Source of the DNA: Choristoneura fumiferana
Taxonomy: Eukaryota; Arthropoda; Insecta; Lepidoptera; Tortricidae
Direction: 5' to 3'
Assembly: GCF_025370935.1 (NCBI RefSeq)
Contig: NC_133490.1
Span: forward strand, 924,633 to 988,632
Length of the DNA: 64,000 nt
The position numbers and the translations under genes were made by a program. How positions within the stretch are numbered: position 1 is the first letter of the stretch; each line of letters opens with the position of its first letter. The notes beneath the pieces are model-generated. The model was not told where the DNA came from and did no database searches. It saw only the letters and a list, made by a program, of their open reading frames with translations. Positions 47,164-58,149 of the stretch are shown piece after piece.

Positions 47164-48453
47164 CGTCTCTGGTGGGTCTAGCTAGTATACCTGGCTTTTT
47201 GGCTTCATCATTCCTGATGGAAATATGCGGACGGCGGCTGGCCCACGCTCTCCTCATAGTCCCGGGTACCCTCGGCTGGCTCCTCATCTACTTCGCCACG
47301 GGTATCCCCATGCTCATGGTTGGCCGGATCCTCGGGCGGCATCAGCGCCGGCTCCACCGTCACCCTCGGCGCCGTCGTCATCGGAGAATACACCAGCCCA
47401 CAACTACGAGGCATGTTCCTAAATCTCAAGACAGCAGCGGTGTGTCTAGGCAACACAGTCGTCCACATAGTCGGACACTACTTCCATTGGAAAACGGTGG
47501 CTATCTTTGGCATCGTGCCCCATGTTCTTGCTTTTTTCATCGTTTGCACCTGGCCAGAAAGCCCGGCCTGGCTGGCTGCTAGACAGAAGTTCAGTCAAAG
47601 TGAAAAGGCTTGGCTGTGGCTGAGAGGCGATGCGGCCGACGCTCAAACTGAATTTGACAGCATGATCAGAGCCCAAAAAGAGAGGCATGCCGCCGAATCA
47701 ACAGAAAAATCAAGCATTAAGAAATCTGTGCTGGACTTTATGAGAAAGTTCACTATGAAAGACTTTTTAAAACCACTACTGATTATTTTCCTCGCTGGAA
47801 TACTATTAGAGACATGCGGAAGACATATTTTCCCAGCGTACGCGCTGCAAATCATTGAGGGCATCACCGGAGACACGTCTCAATCATTTTACTACACTTT
47901 AATAATAGATATAATCACAACAGTCAGTTCAACATTTTCTTCAGTATTAGTTCGTATGCTGAAACGGCGAACGCTGCTTTTCATAAGCGGAGCCGCCGCT
48001 TTGGTGGTACTAAGTGGCGTTTGTACCTGCCTTTACCTGGCTTCCATAGATGTGATATCAAAGGACCGGGCGTGGTTACCCATTTCGATGTTAATGCTGT
48101 ACTTCATACTGGCTAACTTGGGATGTACTCCAATTCCTTTAGCTTTGCTTGGAGAGGTATTCCCGGTGGCACATAGAGGAGCCGGGTCGGCTATGTCAGG
48201 CTTAGCACTATCATTGTGCTTGATGGTTGCCTTAAAGATAACACCTGCGTTGCTCGAAAGTGTTAAAGTGTATGGGACCTTCGCTATTTTCGGGTCTGCG
48301 ATGGCAGCGAGCTTAGTGGGTTTGTACTTTACTCTTCCTGAGACGAAAGATAGAACTCTACAGGAGATAGAAGACTACTTTAACCATGGAAGGTTTATTG
48401 ATGAGAAGCCTCGTCATGATGATGAAGAGAATCTGAAAATGCTGAAGAGCTGA
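47164..48453 (+). CDS. Gene D exon 3: Tret1-like transporter with a one-base insertion
   Basis: The exon starts after TTTCAG (47158-47163) and ends with a TGA at 48451. It encodes about 429 residues of a facilitative sugar transporter with CGRRLAH, PESPAWL, a charged central loop, GEVFPVAHR and PETKDRTLQ. Reading is open from 47166 in one frame to about 47333, then must shift. CTC GGG C GGC ATC holds one base too many between 47334 and 47337 relative to the family pattern RILGGISAG. Downstream 370 codons are uninterrupted, so the shift is either a very young mutation or a sequence error in a GC-rich run. Helix 7 lacks both QLSG and GQWSG. It is the most diverged of the four. Confidence 0.85.
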
Positions 48454-48764
48454 GGTAAATTGATAAGTACGGACTTGTTAACTGAATACAAACTAGACAT
48501 AAGGTAGAGTATGACAAGGATGCGGATGGTAGAAATCTAATGAGACTTAGTTTCTCATGAAAAATAATTATCATACAAAATTGTTGCCATCTTTAAGTAT
48601 TTTCCCTCGAAAATATGGCAGGTACAAAGAAAGTGTTACCCCCATTTTACTACAAAAATATAAATGAATAGAAAACAAATACCGTCGTAGTGAACGAAGT
48701 ATTTTTTTTATGTTTACAAAAAGAAACGGTTGTAAGCCCAAGTGATCGAAATGTGAGTGTAATG

Positions 48765-48770
48765 AATAAA
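48765..48770 (+). other. Gene D polyadenylation signal
   Basis: AATAAA lies 312 bp after the stop codon, in AT-rich DNA with no earlier perfect signal noticed. This implies a 3' UTR of about 330 bases. Confidence 0.55.
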
Positions 48771-48799
48771 ATATTATTTTATACCCCGATTTTTCATTT

Positions 48800-49750
48800 A
48801 CAAACTAAATTTTATACAAAATAAATTAATTTACCGATTAAAAAGGCTAGCTTAAAGAATTACGATAAATACTGATGACAGACGGTAACGATTAGTGTTT
48901 TTAATTTAAACAGATGAATAGCTTCTTTTGTATTTAAATCTGTTAAGGTCTGTTAAGTCTGTTAAGGTAGCCCTTGACAAAGTTCCTTATTAAGAAATCT
49001 GGGATTATCAACATCTAGTTTCTACCATCCCTAATTACTAGATTACCTGATGAAAGCCTGTTAACGAGACAAAGATTAACTGAAATAATTTGCTCACTGC
49101 TCACCCGTGACCTTATGATAAGTAGCTTAATAGTTTATGCAAAAAAATGTGTGTTCCACTCCACACTGTAATAACACACAAATCACACCACCACACCACA
49201 ATACACTGACGTGTTTCGGAACTGCCTGTACACACGTTGCATAAACTTAGCTATCATAAGGTCGCGGGTGAGCAAAATAATTGTTATAATTCATTGATAT
49301 GGACCTTCACAAAGTAACGCCTGATTAAATGAAACAAAGATGGCAATTTTCCTATTTCCTTGTTTTAAAAATTCTCGTAGTTTCACGAAATTGTACCGAC
49401 TTGTTGTTGTATTTAGGGTTATTTGCAGATTATGATAAGCGTAATGTATATCCCGTTATATGGCAGATACGTAAAAAAAGCGTACGAGGCTATTTGACAA
49501 AGATTAAAGCTGTATCAGTGACATGATGATTTTCCTGTCCATTATAACACGATGGCACACGATGGTAATAAAAGTCAATCAGTAATTTTGCGATGTTTTC
49601 GGAAAAGAAGCTACTGGGAAGCAAAATACTAACCAATAACAATATTTATGCATGTAAATCATTGTAAACTCTAGCTACTGCTATTTACGTCTAGAGCAGC
49701 TATAAGTATTGGATCCGCCCCGCCCGCGTCTTTACTTCGTTTTTTTAGCG
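48800..49750. other. Downstream of gene D, repeat scraps
   Basis: At 49196-49320 there is a GACGTGTTTCGGAACTGCCT repeat ending in CATAAGGTCGCGGGTGAGC, shared with 6606-6800 and 26122-26245. The rest holds no supported gene. Confidence 0.5.
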
Positions 49751-49751
49751 T

Positions 49752-50590
49752 TCGAAAACCGGCCAAGAGCGTGTCGGACACGCCCGAAATAGGGTTCCGT
49801 AGCCATTACGAAAACGTTTAGTAATATTTTTCTAAGGATTTCGTATTTTATACGGAATCTTCCATAGCTTAGGTATATTTTATAGGTACCTTAGGCTGCT
49901 ATTTACTCTTAAACTACTAATAATTCTCAAACAAACTTAACCGTTATAGTTTTCCTTGAAAGTTTGATATACTTACTTGTAGACGATGCGGATGATTTTA
50001 AATGCAAAGAAGTAGGTAAGCTCGTAGAACAGTTTATTCCAAAGAACCGACACCAAAAGAACAAATATTTAAAAATTATAAAAGGGCGTAAGTGCGTGTG
50101 TGCCGCGCGCGGTTAGCCAAGGACGACTGACTTGTGTCCGTTCGTTAGTTTGAACGGCGCATCGCCCGACACACATGCAAACTACCTGACATGTGAAATA
50201 TAAAAATAAAACTTAACTAATAATACTGAACCCTAATGAGCACGTCGCTAACACTTACTTACTATCATCCTGATTTTTTTCAATTTTTTCCACCCACCGG
50301 TTTAAATTTAAGGGGGAGGGGGATCGTCTTAGCAAACCAACGATACCCCACACTATAGGGTTGGATGAGAAAAAAAAATCAACCCCACTTTACGCCAATA
50401 CCTCCCATAGTTTTTTTTTATTTTTTTATTGTACCGTTTTGTCGGCATAATTTACATATATATGCGTGCAAAATTACAGCTTTCTAGCATAGTCCTTGAC
50501 CAAAGCCGCTGACGGACGGACTGACAGACAGACAGACATGCGAAACTATAAGGGTTCCGTTTTTGCCATTTTGGCTCCGGAACCCTAAAA
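49752..50590 (+). repeat. Family F dispersed repeat, long copy
   Basis: It runs from CGAAAACCGGCCAAGAGCGT to GGCTCCGGAACCCTAAAAA and carries a CAGACAGACAGACA tract near the end. The interior matches the inner halves of the inverted arms at 15.8 and 20.3 kb. It is interrupted by a 276-bp insertion at 49978-50253. Confidence 0.8.
49978..50253 (+). mobile_element. Probable solo LTR (276 bp)
   Basis: The insert begins TG and ends CA and is flanked by CTTACT on both sides (49972-49977 and 50254-50259). It interrupts a family F repeat whose uninterrupted form is seen in the arms near 16.6 kb and 20.5 kb. Inside are a TATA box TATAAAAGG at 50077-50085 and, about 120 bp later, AATAAA at 50205. That order is what a retroviral-type LTR (U3-R-U5) has. 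Confidence 0.65.
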
Positions 50591-51175
50591 AGGGTAAACA
50601 ATCTTGACGAGTCTTTTTATTGAAATACTTATGATACCAAAATAATGTAAATGATCACATATCCTTGCTAATTGTTACATATTTGCTGTGGCTTATTTTT
50701 CAAAAGTGTTTTTCAAAACGTCAAGATCGCTTACCTTCTTTCTAATGCTAAAAAAACGAAGTATATGAGTGGCCCACTTCTGTTTACAACCAATTCTTTT
50801 TCTCTAATTTTGACTATTAATTCGGTCAACAAAAGTGTCCTTAAAATTTAATTAGTCTGTCAGTTAAATTACTTATTATAAAATATTGGACAGGTATTAT
50901 TTTCTTTTGTTATTTAAACAAAAAGTGATGAAGATAATATAGCCGGTTAAAGTTCAGCGTGCGTCACCGTGCGACACAAGCGACACAAGAGTTTATCTAT
51001 ATGTTACATTAGTTTTTCCTTAAAAAACGTAAGCATTTAGACATTAATAAGGCATTTGAAAAACCCCAAAATCGGTGAATGGGCGGGCAATTTTTCGTTT
51101 GCACGCTCTTAAGCACTGCGTGATGTTACACTCCAGAACTTTGACGCGTTACCTAGCTTAATTTAAACTCATTTT

Positions 51176-51452
51176 TGAAGGTGGTAGGCCTTGTGCAAGG
51201 TCCGCCCGGATTGCTACCACCATCTTGCTCGCTAATCCTGCCGTGAAGCAGCAGTGCTTGCATTGTTGTTTCGGCGTGGAGAGTAAGACAGCCGGTGAAA
51301 TTACTGGCACGTGAGGTATCCCATCTTAGGCCTCTAGGTTGGCAGCGCGTCTGCAATACCCCTGGTGTTGCAGATGTTTATGGGCAGTGGTGATCTCTTA
51401 CCATCGGGAGACCCACTTGCTCGTTTGCCTTCCAGTCGTATAAAAAAAAAAC
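51176..51452 (+). repeat. Family B repeat, full copy
   Basis: It runs from GGTGGTAGGCCTTGTGCAAG to GCCTTCCAGTCGTATAAAAA and is nearly identical to 46286-46560. Confidence 0.85.
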
Positions 51453-51499
51453 TCAATTTAACCTATGGAAACTTATCGAAACTTTAACTGTCATTTAAC

Positions 51500-51985
51500 C
51501 TACCTATCAAAATGTATTCATTTATTACGGAATCTCGGAAATGGATCTAACAATTTTCGGGACGCCATATGTGTGGACACATTAGTGCCGTCTCATCTCG
51601 CTAAGACATCATTGAAGGCTGGTGCGGCGGCCGCAACGGCCGAAACAACAAAATGCCGTAAATATGAGAATCTGACAAACAATTTCATATTTGCGGCTTT
51701 TGCTGTTGAAACGCTTATGGTCCGTGGGGTCCCGAAGCAAAAACTCTTAATTTTTTTTAAAAAGAAGCTTGCCCGTTCCACTGGTGACCACAGGGCTGGC
51801 TCTTTCCGAGGAAACTCAGCCAGCCTTATGGCCACCCTGCCCAATAGCAGCGACTTGGGTGATATTTGTCAATATAGATTTTTAGGATTAGAGTATATAA
51901 GTTAGTTTTAGTTATATGTTTATTTATTTTTGTTAATTATTGTATGTATTATTTGTTTGTTTATAAATAAAAACTTCAGCCCTTA
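51500..51985 (+). pseudogene. LINE 3' end fossil
   Basis: A single open frame to 51905 includes TKCRKYENLTNNFIFAAFAV, ETLMVRGVP, STGDHRAGSF and ASLMATLPNSSDL. That series is the C-terminal tail found after the reverse transcriptase in many animal non-LTR elements. A TTTATTTATTTTTGTTAA region and a terminal AAATAAAAAC follow. No RT catalytic core is present, so it is a 5'-truncated relic. Confidence 0.7.
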
Positions 51986-52099
51986 AATAAACAAATTCAG
52001 TGATATATTTTCTATGTGAGCTTTTCGGTAACGAACAAATTGATCTAATTTGACGACCGGATGGCCAGTGGACTACCTACGAAGCTTGATGTCCCGGGC

Positions 52100-52240
52100 C
52101 AGGGCAGATATTTGTATGAAATACCTACGAATGTTTGTTCTTGGGTCTTGGATGTTCAATATGTATTTAAGTAAAGTCCTATGGATATATACTAGGCAAC
52201 GGATACACATAACTAATATTCAAATGTATTGTATTGATAC
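52100..52240 (+). repeat. SINE body without head
   Basis: CAGATATTTGTATGAA and TGGGTCTTGGATGTTCAATA match the body of the SINE at 1890-2168. Confidence 0.7.
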
Positions 52241-52980
52241 ATACTGAAGTCAGGAACTAAATAAAGTTTTATTTTTACCCAGGAACTAGAACAAGATTTA
52301 CTTTACATTAACTTTAAATCTAGTAAATCTTGATCAGTATTTAAGAAAACACGTTGTGTGAAAAGCTTAACAGATAAGCATTTGTAATAAAGTTGTAAAA
52401 ACATAAACGGGGCCAATAAACCGTAGTCGTTGGAGGCGGAGTTGATAAGCATCTGAATTTGAGTGACACAATAATGACAAGTTAAAAATCTAGACTAAAA
52501 TATTAAAGGAAAAACAGAAAAAAATACTAAAATCTACAGATTTCTTAAATCAGTACATTATGCAACCGGATAAATACCTCTACAACCTAGGGCTCTTCAA
52601 GGCTGTAGTATGGTATGACAGTATTTGTAAATGCTGTCCACGATGTTTGTTATCTGTATTGATTGGATCTATGCTATGTCTGAATGTATGGTGGACAAGT
52701 GACAATAAACGTTACAGCTTAAAAGAAAAGTGATAATTGTTTAAATCACAATACAAAGGCTAGAGTGAGAAGGCTGTTACTGAACCAGTGAGAAACACCT
52801 TTGGCCTCATCTGCACTTAACATCAGGCGAGATAGGGATCAATCACGATCAATTTTATGTAAAAAAAAAATGCCCTATCACATAAATCAAAAGATCCCAT
52901 CCCACTAACATTAAAGAGTAAGTCTGATTGTTTGTTTGTTACCTCATCACGTCTAAGCCGCTGAACTGATTTAGATTAAA

Positions 52981-53384
52981 TCGGCTGGTAAAATTACTGG
53001 CACTTGAGGTATCCCATCTTAGGCCTCTAGGTTGGCAACGCATCTGCAATACCCCAGGTGTATAAACACCAAGCGTTGTTAAACTCGGTTAAAGTTAAGT
53101 TAGCGTGCAGAATGCCCGCTAGATGGCGCTGCCCCGACCGCTGCATCGCGCAGGCAAGATTTTTGTACGGCCGTATATAAAGGTCAGCTGACTAATTTAA
53201 AAAATAATCTTCTGAAGGTAAATCAATAAATGCATGCAAGTGTAATCAAAACATTGTTTTGACAATTTATCTTTCCTCGAAACCATTGTATCCACCTGGT
53301 GTTGCAGATCTTTATGGGCGGTGGTGATCTCTTACCATCAGGAGACCACTTGCTCGTTTGCCATCCAGTCGAATAAAAAAAAAT
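52981..53384 (+). repeat. Family B repeat split by an insertion
   Basis: 52981-53058 and 53295-53384 together reproduce the 3' half of family B, from GGTAAAATTACTGGCACTTG to GCCATCCAGTCGAATAAAAA. The break is at CCCTGG in the undisturbed copies. Confidence 0.85.
53059..53294 (+). mobile_element. Probable solo LTR (236 bp) inside a family B repeat
   Basis: The insert starts TGTATAAACA and ends GTATCCA. The target CCTGG of family B is present on the right (53295-53299) and as CCAGG on the left (53054-53058), consistent with a 5-bp duplication and one later mutation. It contains CGTATATAAAGG (TATA at 53174) and AATAAA at 53225 in LTR order. Confidence 0.7.
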
Positions 53385-53439
53385 ATCGGTATTAGGTAGA
53401 TATAAGTAACAATAGTTTGAGAGGCAAATCGCGGCCCGC

Positions 53440-53710
53440 GGGCAACAGCTAATATCCATACTATATATATTATACCATATTATAAATGCGAAAGTGTGTG
53501 TGTTTGTATGTTTGTGTTTTTGTTTGTATGTTTGTCCGTCTTCCACGTCGAAACGGAGACACGGATCGACGTGATTTTTGGCATGAAGATTAGTTTATGT
53601 CCCAGAGTGACATAGGCTACTTTTTATCCCAGAAAATGCACAGTTCCTGAGGGAACAGCGCGCGATAACCGAATTCCACGCGGGCGAAGCCGCGGGCAAA
53701 AGCTAGTAAC
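53440..53710. repeat. Dispersed repeat ending GCGAAGCCGCGGGCAAAAGC
   Basis: It contains TTATAAATGCGAAAGTGTGT at one end and CACGCGGGCGAAGCCGCGGG at the other, the two end signatures of a family also at 36815-37615 and 55441-56045 and in reverse at 28137. Confidence 0.65.
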
Positions 53711-53714
53711 ATTA

Positions 53715-54515
53715 TAGTCCTGTAAAGTTGTCAAGTTCTAAGAAAAGTTGACCATGTCAAATGAACGTTGTGTATTTTGTCCATCATTTTTTATTCGTTA
53801 TGTAATTTGCTACTTTCCGGTATATTTGACCTCAAGCAAGCCTCTTTACATTTTTGATGCCGTGTTGATCTTTATACGGATCCTTCGATCTCGTGAGAAA
53901 GTCGGATATGGCAATGGGTTCGTGTTTCTATCATGAACGCTGCATTTGAAAACAATGTTGTTGTTTTGCAATTACGTTGGCTTGGCACCAGAAAATCTCA
54001 TGATCATTATTATGTGATAAGGACAAATTAATAACAATAATTCATAACTTAATTTAAGGGCAAATGATGTAATACTAAACCATCTTTAGTCTAGGCGTGA
54101 CTACAATTAAGCTCAAATTACAATTCTTATCAGAAGGAATTGTCACGAATTATCGTTAATTTATATTTTACTTCATATGTTTGGGCGTTATATTGTTTGT
54201 ATAGATTTTAATAGTACATTACTACAGAGGCCATGAAGTAAGGGATTGATGGACGAGTTCGGGGTAGAAAATATTATTTTTCTCAAACATGCTCGGAAAT
54301 GTATGCGTTAATGTCACGAACGAAATGGAGACATGAAGTTTCTCATTTATGGCTCCCTACCACCTCCCTACATAACTTCTTGGCCTAGGCCGTGAAGTAT
54401 GTATGAAAATCCATTATTGTCCGCTGCTCTAACTTTTTAAATTTGCTTACTTACATTAAACTGACAAAGTTAAAATTACGAACAGCCAACCACCATTACT
54501 CTGTAAGCATTTGCG
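53715..54515. other. Unassigned AT-rich stretch
   Basis: Short open frames occur but none has a recognised signature, splice context or repeat partner. Confidence 0.4.
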
Positions 54516-54518
54516 ATA

Positions 54519-54583
54519 CTGCGATGCGATGCGATGCGATGGATGGATGGATGGATGGATGGAGGGAGGGAGGGAGGAGGGAT
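54519..54583 (+). repeat. Compound microsatellite (GCGAT)n(GGAT)n(GGAG)n
   Basis: Four GCGAT units are followed by about six GGAT and three GGAG units. Confidence 0.95.
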
Positions 54584-54844
54584 CCTATCTTAAATAACAC
54601 AATACAAATCATACACAAGCTTAGAAACTCTGACATTTCATTTTATTATTTGTCGGTGTAAACCGTGTTAATGAATGTTAAGCCTTATATAGCATTGCAG
54701 ATAAATATGGCAATACCTGAGTATGTCATGGTCTTAATTTTGATGGATTTAGGCTATGGCAATACTGTCATAATTGTCAAATGACTCCGTTCCTGTTCAT
54801 TTCCTCCGTCCGTAATGTAAGCATGTGAAACCGACTTGTTCTTG

Positions 54845-54924
54845 TTTAATAAGTGTTTTGTGGAGGCTGCTGCTCTATAAAGCGCTAGTCAGGCCCCACA
54901 TGGAGTACTGCTCTCACTATTGAT
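54845..54924 (+). pseudogene. LINE fragment cut by a MITE
   Basis: LLYKALVRPHMEYCSHY is encoded at 54866-54918. The Y(K)A-VRPHMEYCSH block is diagnostic of the post-RT region of Jockey/R1-type LINEs. It breaks off where the next element starts. Confidence 0.7.
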
Positions 54925-55078
54925 CCGGATAACTCACATCTTGTCGAGTTTAGCCCGACATGTTCCGGGCTAATCCGTAGCCCTTCCTCTTCGGGGCAAC
55001 GCGACTCGGCGGCTGCTGCAACACGCGCACTGCGCCGCTCTGCTCGCGCGCATTCGATTTAAGACGTGAGTTATCCTG
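54925..55078. mobile_element. GC-rich ~150-bp MITE
   Basis: GGATAACTCACATCTT at the left pairs with AAGACGTGAGTTATCC at the right. The interior is GC-rich (GCGCGCATTCG, GGGGCAACGCG). It truncates the LINE fragment on its left. Confidence 0.65.
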
Positions 55079-55440
55079 GTCAATATATTTAATATTAGCT
55101 AGTCTCACGGTAGTTTCATGTTCAAAACTCTAACTCTATCTAACATACATAAAATAGGGTTCACACAAAAAATAAATAAACAGAAAACTTCAAGTATTGA
55201 CTTTATTACGAACTACATTTTTTATAAATTTTATTTTATATCTTTTTTTAATTTAACGTAATTCTAACCTATTTACATATAATGATTCCAAGGTGGGCTT
55301 CAAGTTAGGTATGAAAATATATTTCGTGTCTTTTGAATGAACGGTTCTGACATACGATCGAACGTAAGACAAGGATGCAGTTCTACGTGTGAAAGAGAAT
55401 CATGATTTAAAATCTTGCGTGACAGGGTATATCTATATAT

Positions 55441-56045
55441 ACAACTAGCGTTTACCCGCGGCTTCGCACGCTTAAATAATTACATTAGATACAGCAGTTG
55501 AATTTAAATTCCGGGATTTTATTAAATTCTCGCGGGAATTCCCTAAAAGTACATCGTGGTTTCATTGACGTTAAATTAAAACAAATTTCATGACTCTAAA
55601 CCAAGCGGTTGTTATTACGAGATTTTATCCCTATCCCGTGGGAATATCGGGATAAAAAGTAGCCTATGTGTTATTCCCGATGTCCAGCTATCTACATACA
55701 AAATTGTATGACGAAGCCCAGCGGTTATTAGTTCGAGATTTTGTCCCTATCCCGTGAGAACATAGGGATAAAAAGTAGCTATTCCAGACGTCCAGCTACA
55801 TACCAAATTTCATAACTCTAAGCCCAGCGGTTCTTATTTTGAGATTTTATCCCTATCCCGTAGGAATATCGGGATAAAAAGTATCCTATGCTATGTTTTA
55901 ATCCAGGTTATTAACTAACTTTTTGCCAAATTTCATTCAATTCCGTCCAGCCGTTTCAGCGTGAAAAAGTAACAAACATACTCACTCAGAAGCTCACTCT
56001 CTCACTCACTCACAAACTTTCACATTTGGTTATAATATTAGTAGG
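55441..56045 (+). repeat. Dispersed repeat with three ~120-bp tandem units
   Basis: It begins ACTAGCGTTTACCCGCGGCT and ends TTGGTTATAATATTAGTAGG. In between, ATCCCTATCCCGTGGGAATA and GGGATAAAAAGTAGC recur three times. Confidence 0.75.
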
Positions 56046-56055
56046 ATATAGTAGG

Positions 56056-56312
56056 ATAACCTAACCTAACTAACAAAAAGTCGAAAACCCCGACTTTCTC
56101 ACTTAAAAGATTAATATCTCAAAAACGGCTAAACCGATTTTGATGAAACATGTCTAAGAACCATCGCTAGAAAACCTGCTTTCAAATAAAAAACACACAC
56201 ATTCAAATCGGTCCACCCGTTTAAGAGCTACGGTGCCACAGGCAGACACACAGATACACATAGCGGTCAAACTTATAACACCCCTCTTTTTGCGTTGGGG
56301 GTTAAAAATGAA
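56056..56312 (+). repeat. Dispersed ~255-bp repeat, second copy
   Basis: It shares AAAAACGGCTAAACCGATTT and AAGAGCTACGGTGCCACAGG with 22208-22462. Confidence 0.7.
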
Positions 56313-56914
56313 TAACCAAATTCACGCGGAAATTCTGAAGTATTCTAATCTTTACAGAACAGAGTATAACTTAGACCATCTACGTCGTACTTTTAAAAGT
56401 CAAAAAAAGGTCATTGCTTATTTTTTTTTGCAATAAATTCATTAGTTCATTACACTATACAAACATAAACAACTACATTAAACGATTTAAAAACAATTTA
56501 TCGAGTAATGTTTCTCGATTTAAAGCCTGACCAGAAATATATGACTATTCGCCATGTTGCAGAATTTTATTGGAACTAATTTCTTACACTGGCAATAATT
56601 TTAATGATTGTCAGTTGGTGTCACTGTGGCGGTTTCTTTGAATAATAACAAAAAATGCACATAACGATTAGTAGTCAACAACGGATCATTGTATATACCA
56701 ATTGGAATTGAAGATATATTGAATATAGGCATACAGAAAAAAAAAACGCTTGGGGAATAAAACTATTTCACTACAAAACCTTTCCAAGTTAACATCAGAG
56801 CTAAGAGGTAAACGTTGTAGACAAGTCAAGATATCGTTCCGACTATACTGAACTATTGCCATAAATTGACCACTATCATTATACGTGTAAGTGTAGGAAG
56901 GTCTCGGGCGGGCT

Positions 56915-57112
56915 TTACATTGCGCGCCCTGTAACAGGACCTTTAAGACTAAGTTTGGCTTTGCCAGCCATATTCGGGCACATAATAAACAAGCCTAAAG
57001 GTTCGCCTTTGTCGGACACGACATGGAGGACATCATCATTGCCATAAATAAGAACAATAGCGCTCTCTTGAATATAGTCATATATTTTTGGTTTAACTTT
57101 AGTATACATTGT
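56915..57112 (-). CDS. Unidentified 65-codon open frame
   Basis: The frame starts MYTKVKPKIYDYIQESAIVL, contains GNDDVLHVVSDKGEPLG and ends at a stop after KGPVTGRAM. Composition looks protein-like and more GC-rich than its surroundings. I do not recognise the family. There is no obvious splice site or neighbouring exon, so it could be a retropseudogene fragment or chance. Confidence 0.2.
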   Translation of the reverse strand, partial: TMYTKVKPKIYDYIQESAIVLIYGNDDVLHVVSDKGEPLGLFIMCPNMAGKAKLSLKGPVTGRAM

Positions 57113-57369
57113 AAAAAAAATACACAACCCCTAAAACTATGTATTTTCGCTGCCACTTACCACCAGGCGATCGCCATCTTGTTTTCCCGCCGCAAAACCA
57201 GAGTCGTTATTGTTGAACACGCTTGTAATCACAATCGTTTTCACAACTTCTTTCTGTCACACGGCACAAGACGAGGGGAGAAAGAGATGGTGAAAGCGAT
57301 CGCGCGTTGCACAATACGGCCTCTGATCCCGTTTTATCAAGACCACTGTTTGATAAAATGATCAATCTT

Positions 57370-57925
57370 GTATCGCTCAAGTTCAATCGTATATCAGAGC
57401 CAATTATAGAAGAGATGTATTTAGAATACAAAAAGAAAGAATTATATTATTTTAACTTACCTTTTTTATCTTGACAGACAAATTGGCTAATAATATTATT
57501 ATAAGGGTTCTAGCAAAAACTAATCCGGTTTATGTCTTACTTACCGCGCGGTTTTAGCAGTCTCTCTTCAAAGTATCGCTTGAGAAAGAGACGGTGCGCT
57601 AAATCGCGGGTTTAGCCGCATCGCATAGTGCGTACGTAGCTTAGACATAAACACGCGGACGCTCGTGTTTATTATTCATTGATTATTTAGTTCATTAGCA
57701 TCTCTTTCTATCCTCGTATTATTCCGTGTACCAAATAATAAGGCCCCATTCATTGGAGCATACTACTACAGAATCAAAAGCAACTATCGAATACATACCT
57801 GATAATATAGTATATTTTTAAAGCTAGTCGTATTTTCAATAATTGCAATGGATATTGTGACGTATTATAATAGCAAAAAGGTTGAATTTCCAAAGCTGTC
57901 GGTCGGTAAATCGCCTCTACCTATT
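57370..57925. other. Unassigned stretch
   Basis: AT-rich with a short GC-richer patch near 57545-57660. No supported gene or repeat was found. Confidence 0.4.
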
Positions 57926-57929
57926 TACA

Positions 57930-58142
57930 AGCTTTTATTTAGTTTCACCTGTCCCGTTGTCTGTCTGTCTGTCTGCAATCAAATCTTGCAAGTTAAATTC
58001 GACCGAGTTCTAGTAGTTGGATTGACTTGAAATTTGGTATGCTTATGTAAATTGCGTGACAATACAATAATCTGGCAGTGACACCCTAATAGTCCGGCCA
58101 GGATCGTCTCCACAGGACGGAACTCTTCACCGGTTAATGGCA
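57930..58142. repeat. Family A repeat, reversed and truncated
   Basis: CAAGCTTTTATTTAGTTTCA, a CTGTCTGTCTGTCTG run and CGGAACTCTTCACCGGTTAA are the complements of text at 1541-1876. Confidence 0.75.
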
Positions 58143-58149
58143 GATAATT

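Noticed and set aside
51153..51356. Frames such as MQTRCQPRGLRWDTSRASNF in family B copies
   Set aside because: The same frame appears in each repeat copy (also 24047 and 46140) and drifts with them.
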